Of a stretch of DNA of 57,390 nucleotides, positions 1-7,812 are shown piece by piece; the first letter of the stretch is position 1, and each line of letters starts with the position of its first letter. The stretch is from assembly GCA_903929795.1 (NCBI GenBank), contig CAIYWC010000029.1, positions 1 through 57,390 on the forward strand, in the 5' to 3' direction. Below the pieces are notes generated by a model. That model was not told where the DNA came from. It ran no database searches and was given only the letters and a program-made list of their open reading frames with translations. The translations under genes and the position numbers were made by a program. This DNA is from an uncultured Myxococcales bacterium. Its GTDB lineage: Bacteria; Myxococcota_A; UBA9042.

Positions 1-789
1 GGATTGGCAGCCGAGGGTCGGCAAACAGTAGTCGGTCGTGCACGGGTTGCCGTCGTCGCACGCGGTCGCGCTGATGGCGCCGGGCAGGCACGCGCTGTCC
101 GAGCAGACGTCGCCCACGGTGCAGGCATTGTCGTCCGAGCAGGTCGCGGTGTTTGGCAGGTGCACGCAGCCGGTTTGGGCGTTGCAGGAGTCGTCGCTGC
201 ACGGGTTGCCGTCATCGCAGGTGCCTTCATCGGTCAGGCCGTTGCAGTTGTCGTCGATGCCGTTGCAGACTTCTGGCACCACGACACCGGGCTGGCAATT
301 GGCGGTGCAGACCTTGCCGCTGCCGTTGGTCGCCGGCGCGCAGATGCCGGACGCGCAGTCCGCAAGGACGGTGCAGGGGCAGCCGATTGCGCCGCCGCAG
401 CTCGTGTCCGGGCTGCCGTCCGCCGTGCTGGCATCCGCGATGTCGGCCGTATCCGCCGTGTCCGCAGCGTCGAGGGTGTCCGCCGTGTCCGCCGCATCCG
501 GGAGCTGTGCGTCCGCGGCGACGCCATCCGACTGTGCGTCGCCGATCGTGTCGGGCTGCAATGCGTCGGTCGCAATCACGGCGTCCGACTGCGCATCGTC
601 AACGATCAGGCCATCCTGATCGACAATGGCGTCGTCGACCAAGCCCGTCCCCACGATTGGCGCGTCGTCCGAGCACGCCGCGGCGCCCAAGGAGGCAGCC
701 GCAATCAGCAGGAGCCGCGCCAAGCTCGCGCGGCGGTGGTGCTGGGCAACCGTACACGTTGACACGGGAATTTGGACAGAATACGACAT
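1..789 (-). CDS. Cys-rich, MopE-like lipoprotein (3' end cut by window edge)
   Basis: Reads from an ATG at 789 to the window edge without a stop, giving 263 residues of an incomplete protein. Residues 1-33 form a lipoprotein signal: basic N-terminus, hydrophobic LLLIAAASLGAAA, then Cys. A linker of about 100 residues follows, made almost only of Asp, Ala and Thr (repeats of DAADTADT type). Then come cysteine-rich modules of the form C-D-D-G-N-P-C-x-x-D-x-C. One segment, EVCNGIDDNCNGLTDEGTC, matches the MopE/myxobacterial metal-binding motif. It resembles the lipoprotein at 3683-6004 in plan. Likely an exported, disulfide-rich surface protein; substrate or partner unknown. It lies downstream of cdd on the same strand but has its own promoter candidate. 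The shine-dalgarno is weak (GGGGG 8 nt upstream). Confidence 0.85.
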   Translation of the reverse strand, partial: MSYSVQIPVSTCTVAQHHRRASLARLLLIAAASLGAAACSDDAPIVGTGLVDDAIVDQDGLIVDDAQSDAVIATDALQPDTIGDAQSDGVAADAQLPDAADTADTLDAADTADTADIADASTADGSPDTSCGGAIGCPCTVLADCASGICAPATNGSGKVCTANCQPGVVVPEVCNGIDDNCNGLTDEGTCDDGNPCSDDSCNAQTGCVHLPNTATCSDDNACTVGDVCSDSACLPGAISATACDDGNPCTTDYCLPTLGCQS

Positions 790-833
790 CAAGAACCCCC
801 GGTCAGGCAAAAAAAACCGCCGTCACTGCGAGC

Positions 834-862
834 ATACTAGATTTCACCGTGTCTTGGCGCAA
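834..862 (-). promoter_or_regulatory. Probable sigma70 promoter of the Cys-rich lipoprotein
   Basis: On the minus strand, TTGCGC (857-862) and TAGTAT (834-839) are separated by 17 bp. The start site would fall about 38 nt before the ATG at 789. The leader contains a run of eight T after GGCGG. Confidence 0.5.
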
Positions 863-911
863 GTTTGTGAAGAGCACTGGACATTGGGCAAACGCGCGCA
901 GTAGGCCGAGT

Positions 912-1379
912 TCAGCGCTCCGGGCGCACCTGAAACGACCGCGGCGTGAACGCCAAGGGCAAGAGCGCACTGAGCTGCCAACGCGCGACGGCGCCTCGCA
1001 GGCTCACCAGCGTGACGGCCAGATCCTGACCCGCCTCGGCCAGGGCGAACTCCGCGAGCGTTTGTCGACAAATTCCGCAGGGTGCCGCTGGTTCCGCAGC
1101 ATCGGTGACAATGGCGATCGCGCGAAAACGCCGCTCGCCCTGCGCCACGGCGGACACGACCGCCGTGCGTTCTGCACAAACGGCGACGCCATACGAGGCA
1201 TTTTCCACGTTCACGCCCAGGTACACGCGGCCGGATTCGCCCAGCAGCGCCGCACCCACGCGAAACCCGGAATACGGCGCCCACGCGCGTTCACGCACCG
1301 CGACGGCTTGCGCGACGAGCGCCGCGAGCGCCGGGTCCGCGCGCAATTCCGGGGCGTCCTGCCAGCTCGCGCCGGTCAT
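912..1379 (-). CDS. cdd: Cytidine deaminase
   Basis: A 155-residue homotetrameric-type cytidine deaminase, converting (deoxy)cytidine to (deoxy)uridine in pyrimidine salvage. The zinc-site signatures are visible: [11 protein letters not shown], where the Cys ligand precedes the catalytic Glu of the A-E-R motif, and [12 protein letters not shown] with the two further Cys ligands. The N-terminal substrate loop [13 protein letters not shown] is also present. The ATG at 1379 overlaps the stop of the purine nucleoside phosphorylase gene as ATGA, so the two are translationally coupled in a nucleoside-salvage operon. Longer upstream reading in this frame runs through punA and is not used. Confidence 0.95.
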   Translation of the reverse strand: MTGASWQDAPELRADPALAALVAQAVAVRERAWAPYSGFRVGAALLGESGRVYLGVNVENASYGVAVCAERTAVVSAVAQGERRFRAIAIVTDAAEPAAPCGICRQTLAEFALAEAGQDLAVTLVSLRGAVARWQLSALLPLAFTPRSFQVRPER

Positions 1380-2233
1380 GGCAGCCTCCGCTGGCCAGGC
1401 TGGTCGGGCAACGCGCGCACGATTCCGCCGAGCAGGTTCACCATCCGCGCGGTCGCCTTGCCCGCCACTTCGCCGACATCCGCGTGCGACAGCGTGCCCG
1501 CGCCCAGGCCCGCGCCGAGGTTCGTGATGCACGACAGCCCCAGCACGCGCACGCCCATGTGGCGCGCGGCAATCACTTCCGGCACCGTCGACATGCCCAC
1601 CGCGTCCGCGCCCATCGCCGCCAGCATCCGAATCTCCGCCGGCGTCTCGTAGCTTGGGCCCAGCACGGCGGCGTAGATGCCTTCCTGCAGCGCCAACTCC
1701 TGGTCCTGCGCCACACGCCGCGCCAGCGCGCGCAGCTCCGCATCGTAGGCCACGGTCATGTCCGGAAAGCGCGGCCCGAGCCGCTCGTCATTGGGACCGA
1801 TCAGCGGGTTTTGCCCCTGGAAGTTGATGTGGTCGTTGATCAGCATCAAATCGCCCGGCTGCAGGCGCGTGTGCACCGAGCCCGCAGCGTTGGACACGAT
1901 GAGCGTGTGGATGCCCATCGCCGCCAGCATGCGCACCGGCAGCACGACCTGGTCCAGCGGGTGGCCTTCATAGCGGTGCACGCGCCCGGCCAACACCAGC
2001 ACGTCGTGGTCCTGCCAGCGCCCGGCGACCAGCTCGCCGGCGTGCCCTTGCACGGTCGAGGCCGCCAGGTGCGGCAATCGGCTGTACGGCACGCGCCGCG
2101 CGTTCGTGACCTCTTGCGCCAGACCGCCCAGACCGGAACCGAGGATCAGGCCGATGCCCGCCCGCGACTTGCCGATGTGCAGGTCCACGGCGTCGATGAG
2201 CTCGCGCAGCGCGGCCACAGTTGAGATGGACAT
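1376..2233 (-). CDS. punA: Purine nucleoside phosphorylase (trimeric type)
   Basis: 285 residues. Phosphorolysis of purine (deoxy)nucleosides to base and (deoxy)ribose-1-phosphate. Family signatures: phosphate loop [38 protein letters not shown] with the conserved His-Ile-Asn ([17 protein letters not shown]), [15 protein letters not shown], and [15 protein letters not shown]. Length and motifs fit the trimeric PNP family rather than hexameric DeoD. The ATG at 2233 was chosen because GGGGAGCG lies just upstream and homology begins there. It is the first gene of a punA-cdd operon and is divergent from the response regulator. Confidence 0.95.
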   Translation of the reverse strand: MSISTVAALRELIDAVDLHIGKSRAGIGLILGSGLGGLAQEVTNARRVPYSRLPHLAASTVQGHAGELVAGRWQDHDVLVLAGRVHRYEGHPLDQVVLPVRMLAAMGIHTLIVSNAAGSVHTRLQPGDLMLINDHINFQGQNPLIGPNDERLGPRFPDMTVAYDAELRALARRVAQDQELALQEGIYAAVLGPSYETPAEIRMLAAMGADAVGMSTVPEVIAARHMGVRVLGLSCITNLGAGLGAGTLSHADVGEVAGKATARMVNLLGGIVRALPDQPGQRRLP

Positions 2234-2378
2234 GGTTCGCTCCCCGCGGCCGTTGGGCCACCGCGTACTGTGACACGACTGGCGCCGTTGTCGAGTTTGA
2301 GCGCGCGCGCTGCTGACCGCTTTTCTTGCCATTGCGCTGCAGATACGGCACACAGGGGCGCGTATTTGGGAGTTCGCC

Positions 2379-3107
2379 GTGACTGTCAGCTCGAATCCGC
2401 CAGCGCCGCACCGGGCCCGCATCCTGATTGTCGAGGACGACGCGGCGATTCGCGAAGGCCTGGAGCTCAACCTCGCCCTGGAGGGCCACCAATGCGGCAC
2501 GGCGGCGGATGGCGAGCAGGCGATCGCGGCGCTGGATCGCCAGCCGTTTGACCTCGTGCTGCTGGACGTGATGCTGCCGGGTCGCAACGGTTTTGAAGTG
2601 TTGCGGACGATTCGCGCCAGTCGGCCGGAGCTGCCGGTGCTGCTGCTGACCGCGCGGGCGGAGGAGGCGGACAAGATCCTCGGGCTGGAGCTGGGCGCGG
2701 ACGACTACATCGTCAAACCGTTTGGTCTGGGCGAGCTGCGGGCGCGCATCCGGGCGGCGCTGCGGCGCGCGGGCCTGCAGGCGCATGTCGGCCAGCCCGT
2801 GCGGGCGTTTGGCGACGTGGAAGTGGATCGCGACGGTCACCGCGTGCGCCGTCATGGCGAGGATGTGCCGATGACTGCCCGGGAATTCTCGTTGCTGCTG
2901 CACTTTTTGGACAACCCGGAGCGGGTGCTGAGCCGTGAGGCGCTCCTGCGGCGCGTCTGGGGGTTGGAGCACGCGACGCTGCGGACGGTGGACAATTTCG
3001 TGATGCGTCTGCGGCAAAAACTCGAGCCGGATCCCGACAGTCCGCGGCATCTGGTCACCGTGCGCGGCGTGGGCTATCGTTTTGCGCCGCACGGATCGGA
3101 AGGTTAG
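2379..3107 (+). CDS. OmpR/PhoB-family response regulator
   Basis: 242 residues from a GTG start with GGGAG upstream. Receiver domain about residues 13-125: acidic pair D20/D21, phospho-acceptor D63 in LLDVMLPGRNG, T91 and K113 in the IVKPF loop. A winged-helix DNA-binding domain follows from about 140 to 238, with the typical MTAREFSLLLHFLDNP, TVDNFVMRLRQKLEPD and VRGVGYRF elements. It should be a phosphorylation-controlled transcription factor. No histidine kinase is adjacent; the only other two-component element is the convergent HPt gene 4 bp downstream. Target genes are unknown. Confidence 0.95.
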   Translation: MTVSSNPPAPHRARILIVEDDAAIREGLELNLALEGHQCGTAADGEQAIAALDRQPFDLVLLDVMLPGRNGFEVLRTIRASRPELPVLLLTARAEEADKILGLELGADDYIVKPFGLGELRARIRAALRRAGLQAHVGQPVRAFGDVEVDRDGHRVRRHGEDVPMTAREFSLLLHFLDNPERVLSREALLRRVWGLEHATLRTVDNFVMRLRQKLEPDPDSPRHLVTVRGVGYRFAPHGSEG

Positions 3108-3111
3108 GAAA

Positions 3112-3489
3112 TTACACGTCTTCGATGTGGGTTGCGGCGAGACGACGCACGCTGTCGGCGACGTCAGACCAGCTTTGGGCGATGGCCGCGGCGGTGGCGT
3201 CTCGGGCGGCGACATCGTCCCACCGTGGTACAGATTCCGCCAACAATTCCATGGATTTTGCCGCTTCTGCCAGGTCGACCGCGCCCAAGTTGGCGGATGA
3301 CGACGCCAGCGAATGCGCCGCGCGCACGACCCCGGCGCGATCGTCGTTGGCCACGCCGTGGCTGATTTGCGCCAGACGCGCGGGCGCTGTGCGCGCCAGA
3401 AGCGCCGCCAGCGCCGCGACGAGCGCAGCGCCGCCTTCCTGGCGCAGACGCAGCAGGACATCGCTTTCCAAGCCCCGCGTGACTGACAT
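3112..3489 (-). CDS. Stand-alone HPt (histidine phosphotransfer) protein
   Basis: 125 residues from an ATG at 3489 preceded by GGTGGAGCC. The core RAAHSLASSSANLGA matches the HPt helix that carries the phospho-histidine, predicted as H59; the helices around it (residues 8-45 and 70-90) fit a four-helix bundle. The usual motif is H-S-L-K-G-x-x; here Lys and Gly are replaced by Ala and Ser, so activity is likely but not certain. It would relay phosphate between a hybrid kinase and a response regulator. It lies tail-to-tail with the OmpR-type regulator, suggesting but not proving a functional pairing. Confidence 0.8.
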   Translation of the reverse strand: MSVTRGLESDVLLRLRQEGGAALVAALAALLARTAPARLAQISHGVANDDRAGVVRAAHSLASSSANLGAVDLAEAAKSMELLAESVPRWDDVAARDATAAAIAQSWSDVADSVRRLAATHIEDV

Positions 3490-3575
3490 GGCTCCACCAC
3501 GCACCGTTGAACATCCGCAGCGTGCCACAGGCGCATGAATTTGTGAAGAATCTCCTTTGGGCGCAAGCTGTCTCC

Positions 3576-3604
3576 TTGCGGACCGGGATCGCGTTGCCTA
3601 CGCT
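3576..3604 (+). promoter_or_regulatory. Probable sigma70 promoter of the large Cys-rich lipoprotein
   Basis: TTGCGG (3576-3581), a 17-bp spacer and TACGCT (3599-3604). The leader would be about 70 nt before the ATG at 3683. The same -10 hexamer occurs before the lipoprotein gene at 56794. Confidence 0.45.
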
Positions 3605-3682
3605 CGGCATCGACGGGCATCCGACGCAACGCGTGGGCTGGGCGATTGCCGGCTGCACGCGGCTCGCCCGCCGGAGGTCGCG

Positions 3683-6004
3683 ATGAAAAATATCCCAAAA
3701 TTCATGATACTGCCCATTCTGCTGGGCGTCGCGCTGACCGCCACAGCGTGCGGCGATGACGCGACCATCTCGGCAGACACGACTGCAGACGCCGCGGCCA
3801 CGGACGATTCGGCAAGCTTGGGCACCGACGACGCCGCGCCCGGGGCGGATGCGGCCACGCTGACGGACGCGGCGGCCGACGATGCCACCGGATTGCCCGA
3901 CGCGCCGACCGTGGCCGACACCGCGTCGCCCGATGCGGCGACTGCGACGGACGCCTCTGACAACCTCTGCATCGCCGCCAGCGGCGCCGCCCTGACCTGC
4001 AGCGACGGCAACAGCTGTACCACGGACAGCTGCGACCCGGCCACGGGCTGCCAGTTTGTCGCGATCGCCGGCTGCACCGGCGGCGTCTGCCAAAATGATG
4101 CGGCGTGCGTTGGCGTCAGCCAAGTCTGCAACACCGCTGTTCACGTCTGCGTCGACTGCACCGCGACCAAGGGCTGCGGCGCCGGCACCGTCTGCGATGC
4201 CGGCAAGTGCGTGGCGGCCAGCGGCTGCGCGTCGGACAAGGACTGCAAGACCACGAACCAGGTCTGTGACGCGGTTGCCAAGATCTGCGTCGACTGCATG
4301 ACCGGCGCCGACTGCGCGACAGGGCTGGCGTGCGTGGCGCACAAGTGCACGGCGCAAACCAAGTGCGCCTCGTCCAAGGACTGCACCGCCGTGTGCGACA
4401 AGGCCAGCGGCCTGTGCGTCGACTGCCTGAACGACAACGACTGCTTGGCCGCGCAATTCTGCGGCGCCGACAAGGTCTGCCACACCGACCTCTGCACCGC
4501 CAGCGCTTGCAGCCCGCAGGGCTTTTTTGCCTGCGCCGCCAACGGATCCGGCTACGCTGCGCCTGTTCCGTGCGATGACGGCTCGGTCTGCACCACCGAC
4601 AGCTGCGACGCGACTGCCGGCTGTGCGTTCACCCCGCTCGCCGACGGCGCCACGTGCGGCGGCGACGGCTCGGCTTGCGGCGCGCTGTCCAAGTGCCAGG
4701 CCGGGAAATGCCTGTCCATTCAAGCCGCTGGCTGCGACGACGCCAACGTCTGCACCGCCGACACGTGCGACCCCGCGGCCGGCTGCACGCACACGCCGCA
4801 GGCCGGCGCGAAATGCACCGCCAACAAGGACGGCAGCCCATGCACCAGCGGCAACGTCGCGTGCCAGGCATCCGGGCTGTGCGGCGAAGGCCCGGCGCCG
4901 GGCTGGATCTGCTGCGGCGGGACGTTTGGCGGCCCGTGCGACACCGCGACCGCGGGCTGGACGCTGTCAGGCGACGCGGCGACCGCGCAACAAGTCGGCG
5001 ATGCAAAAAGCGCGGATGCACCAGCGGATTTTCTCGCCGTCGGCACCGCGCCGACTGAATCCGGCAAGGACGGTTCGGCCACGCACGCGCTGGCGTCGAT
5101 CGGCCAGGCGGCGGGCGTCCTCACGCTGGACATCCAGGCCATCAGCGAGGAATTCCTCAATGGCTGTGGGGCGTACCAGAACGGATCGTACCAGGATTCG
5201 CTGACGGTGCAGATCGACGGCAAGACCGTGCTGACGCTGACCGTCGGCGATTTTTGCCCCAAGGTGATCCTGCAGCCCAGCGGTGGCACCGTCATCAACC
5301 CGCAGCCGGGCGCCAAGGGCACTTATCCGATGGGCCTCTATGACGCTGGCACGAATCCGACGGGCACGGGAAAGACCGCGCAGCACACGCCATGGATCGT
5401 GTTCAACTTGCCGGTGGACGGCCTGAACCCGAACGCGCCGATGACGTTGACGGTGACGGCGAAGTCGGTGGGCGATCAGAAGAACCGCACGCTGTACCTG
5501 GTCGATGGCGTGCAGCTGCAGGCGCCGGCGCAGACCGCGTGCGTCGCCGGCAGCTGCTGTCAGCCCGGCGCCGCGTGCGACGTGTGCAACGCTACCAAGA
5601 ATTGCGCCACCTGCCTGAACAACGACTGCGACGGCGACGGCGTGCCGACCGCGAGCGACAACTGTCCGACCGTCAGCAACGCCGACCAGAAAAACAGCGA
5701 CGGCGACGCGTTGGGCGACGTGTGCGACCCGTCCAACTGCATCAAGATGACCTGCGCCGACCCGCTGCGGCAGGAGTGCGTCAACGGCGCGGCGGTGCCC
5801 GGTTGCTGCAAGAGCACCAACGACTGCGGGGACGGCAGCGCCTGCACGACGCCGGTCTGCAGCAACAACGGCACGTGTTCCCAGCAAACTACACAAAATT
5901 GTTGCCAATTTGACAGCCAGTGCAATGACAACAACCCGTGCACGACTGACAGCTGCACCGGCGCCAAGTGCCAGCACCAGTACGTCCCGAACTGTGGCGG
6001 CTAG
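3683..6004 (+). CDS. Large multidomain Cys-rich lipoprotein
   Basis: 773 residues. The ATG at 3683 follows GGAGG by 5 nt; a longer upstream reading lacks a signal. Signal peptide with lipobox ALTATAC, then an Asp/Ala/Thr-rich linker (about 25-93). From about 94 to 400 come tandem cysteine modules of the form C-x-D-G-x-x-C-T-T-D-S-C-x5-G-C. Residues about 408-614 are Cys-poor with alternating beta character, probably a beta-sandwich that could bind carbohydrate (inference). Residues about 647-686 carry a thrombospondin type-3-like calcium repeat (DGDGVPTASDNCP and DGDALGDVCD). More Cys modules end the protein. Likely a surface-displayed, Ca-stabilised adhesive or structural lipoprotein; partner unknown. 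Same design as the protein at 1-789. Confidence 0.85.
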   Translation: MKNIPKFMILPILLGVALTATACGDDATISADTTADAAATDDSASLGTDDAAPGADAATLTDAAADDATGLPDAPTVADTASPDAATATDASDNLCIAASGAALTCSDGNSCTTDSCDPATGCQFVAIAGCTGGVCQNDAACVGVSQVCNTAVHVCVDCTATKGCGAGTVCDAGKCVAASGCASDKDCKTTNQVCDAVAKICVDCMTGADCATGLACVAHKCTAQTKCASSKDCTAVCDKASGLCVDCLNDNDCLAAQFCGADKVCHTDLCTASACSPQGFFACAANGSGYAAPVPCDDGSVCTTDSCDATAGCAFTPLADGATCGGDGSACGALSKCQAGKCLSIQAAGCDDANVCTADTCDPAAGCTHTPQAGAKCTANKDGSPCTSGNVACQASGLCGEGPAPGWICCGGTFGGPCDTATAGWTLSGDAATAQQVGDAKSADAPADFLAVGTAPTESGKDGSATHALASIGQAAGVLTLDIQAISEEFLNGCGAYQNGSYQDSLTVQIDGKTVLTLTVGDFCPKVILQPSGGTVINPQPGAKGTYPMGLYDAGTNPTGTGKTAQHTPWIVFNLPVDGLNPNAPMTLTVTAKSVGDQKNRTLYLVDGVQLQAPAQTACVAGSCCQPGAACDVCNATKNCATCLNNDCDGDGVPTASDNCPTVSNADQKNSDGDALGDVCDPSNCIKMTCADPLRQECVNGAAVPGCCKSTNDCGDGSACTTPVCSNNGTCSQQTTQNCCQFDSQCNDNNPCTTDSCTGAKCQHQYVPNCGG

Positions 6005-6075
6005 CGCGGCGAACCCCAGATCCGCTGCGCGCGTCTGGCGCGTCGAACCTGCGTGACCGTTGGCAAGATCTGGAC

Positions 6076-6210
6076 ACGCCGGCCGAAGTTCGAGATCAAA
6101 TGTCCGTCATCCGCGGCATGCCGCCGGAGGTGCGCGCTCGCGGTCCCAGTCCGAAATGCAACAGGTTTGACCGTAGAAGTTTGGTGTTGGACATCGGTCA
6201 GCATGTTTAG
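6076..6210. repeat. Dispersed intergenic repeat, copy A
   Basis: About 135 bp closely similar to 22572-22706, same orientation relative to the plus strand. Strongly conserved blocks: CCGAAGTTCGAGATCAA (6083-6099), ATCCGCGGCATGCCGCC (6109-6125) containing the perfect 12-bp palindrome GCGGCATGCCGC, and GTCCCAGTCCGAAATGCA (6143-6160). The last part (TTGG-x-x-TTGGA ... TTTAG) is more diverged. It fills the gap between two converging genes and its end overlaps the stop codon of the DUF2254-like gene. Function unknown: it may be a REP-like element, a structured RNA or a decayed sequence. Confidence 0.75.
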
Positions 6211-7712
6211 GCCTGCGCGGTCGCAAGCGCGGCGAATAGCGGCAAGAATGCGCGGTGTTCGGGCGACAGCCACTCAAAGTTGACCTGGCGGTCCGTCACT
6301 TCCCAGAACGCCCGCTGGTTTTGGTTCACCAGCTCCTGGCAGATGACGCCGATCAGCGCCGCGGGCAGCTCGCGCAGGTCATCGGCGACGCGCTGCGCTT
6401 CGGGTCGGTGGCCGCACTCCAGCAGCCCGGCGCCCAGGATGAATTTCGCCTTGACCAGCAGTGTCAACGGCTGCTGCGGGTTGCCGTGGCTGAAGGAAAG
6501 CACCTCCGTCAGCAGCTCCCCCGCGGCCGGGCTCTGGTGCTTCGCCGCCTCCAGCGTCAGCCAGCCGAGGTCAAACCCCGCGATTTGTGTGGCGAATGTG
6601 ATGCCAGCGCCGGAAGCCTGCTCCGCGTAGCCGTGAAACCGCTTGCCCAGCTCGCGCAGCAGGTCGGGCTTGTCACACAGCTCCGCCCCGAGCTGGCGGT
6701 ATTGGTAGAACAGGTCATACAACGCATGGACATCCTTGCGTTTGATCGCCTCGCGCAGGTAGTTGTGAAAAAACCGCTGGGCGATAATGAACGCCTGCGT
6801 GTCGCCGCGCGCCGCCGCCTGGCTCGCCACGACGCGCGTCGCATCGCTGATCGCCGGAATCGCGTCCGTCGACTTGGCCAGCGCGTTCTGGTACGCGAGG
6901 TACATCTGCGTCATCACGCGCAATTCAAACCAGTTTTGCTCGTCGTTGATGATCGACAGTGCCTCCTGAGACGCGCCGATGAAGTCGCGGCGATCGACGT
7001 GGAACCACGCGGGCGGCAGCCTGGGTTTGAGCGCGCCGTAGCTCTCCAGCAGGACCTTGCAGCCCCAGATGCCTTCCAGCGCCACGCTGCGGTCGGCGCG
7101 GTCGATCGACTTCAGGATGATCGTGCCCGTCTGGTGCATGCGCTCGTGGACGATCGCCTGGGCCTTCTCGACGGCCAGCGTGTCGTTCAGCACCCCGTTG
7201 ACCGCCCGAAGCGTGTCGTCCGTGAGCCGCGTCAGGATCGTCGACGGGTCGAGAAACCGCACGACGTAGAAAAAGTATGGAATCAGCGCCGCCCAGCCGA
7301 CCATCGCGCCAAAAACCGCCAGCCGCACCGTCCAGATCGGCGCAAAATCCGGGCCGACAAGCCACGCCGCCCACAGCACATGCGCCGCGCCAAACGCGAT
7401 GAGCCCCAGCATGATCTGGTTGGTGCGATCGCGCAGGAACATGTCGATCAGCTTGGGCGTGTGCATGTTCGCCGTCAGCGGGATCGCCAAGCCGATGGTC
7501 GCGATCAGCATCGCCAGCACGTTGTTGTACGCCCGCGCCATGGGCGACAGCACGTCGACCAGCTTGGCGTTGTTCTTGGCCGCCCAGGACACTTTGTCCA
7601 TGCCGGGGCTGCCCGCGTGCCACCATTCGACAAGGAATTCGCCGACAAAAAACACGCTCATCGCCAGCGCAAGCCAGACAAAACTGCGGATAAAGCGGGC
7701 ACGCGATTCCAT
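6207..7712 (-). CDS. DUF2254-like membrane protein
   Basis: 501 residues; ATG at 7712 with GGAGGCGAC immediately upstream. Four hydrophobic segments lie in the N-terminal part (about residues 9-28, 60-82, 99-120, 126-150). The stretch MHTPKLIDMFLRDRTNQIML resembles the DUF2254 signature in which a short S-P-R-x-L-x-x-F-L-R-D-R-x-x-Q segment precedes a membrane helix. The C-terminal 330 residues are soluble and helical. I recognise no catalytic motif. It follows rnd and the STT3-like gene on the same strand, 100 bp downstream of the latter, possibly with its own promoter. The family assignment is from motif likeness only; the protein is longer than usual. Confidence 0.7.
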   Translation of the reverse strand: MESRARFIRSFVWLALAMSVFFVGEFLVEWWHAGSPGMDKVSWAAKNNAKLVDVLSPMARAYNNVLAMLIATIGLAIPLTANMHTPKLIDMFLRDRTNQIMLGLIAFGAAHVLWAAWLVGPDFAPIWTVRLAVFGAMVGWAALIPYFFYVVRFLDPSTILTRLTDDTLRAVNGVLNDTLAVEKAQAIVHERMHQTGTIILKSIDRADRSVALEGIWGCKVLLESYGALKPRLPPAWFHVDRRDFIGASQEALSIINDEQNWFELRVMTQMYLAYQNALAKSTDAIPAISDATRVVASQAAARGDTQAFIIAQRFFHNYLREAIKRKDVHALYDLFYQYRQLGAELCDKPDLLRELGKRFHGYAEQASGAGITFATQIAGFDLGWLTLEAAKHQSPAAGELLTEVLSFSHGNPQQPLTLLVKAKFILGAGLLECGHRPEAQRVADDLRELPAALIGVICQELVNQNQRAFWEVTDRQVNFEWLSPEHRAFLPLFAALATAQA

Positions 7713-7774
7713 GTCGCCTCCGGGCTGGGAAAGACTGGCAAAATCGTGCGCCGCGCGGCGGATATGGTCAACCC

Positions 7775-7780
7775 ATTGTA
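7775..7780 (-). promoter_or_regulatory. Possible -10 element for the DUF2254-like gene
   Basis: TACAAT on the minus strand, a near-consensus -10 hexamer in otherwise GC-rich DNA, 62 nt before the ATG. No good -35 at 16-18 bp, so it is weakly supported. Confidence 0.25.
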
Positions 7781-7812
7781 CGCGGAAAGGGCGCGAATTC
7801 AGCGGCAAAACG

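Noticed and set aside
808..822. T8 run as a terminator
   Set aside because: No stable GC stem precedes it on the minus strand, and it lies within the leader of the lipoprotein gene rather than after a gene.
5968..6210. 80-codon frame spanning repeat copy A
   Set aside because: It starts inside the upstream lipoprotein gene, and the frame breaks in copy B of the repeat, so a real protein is unlikely.
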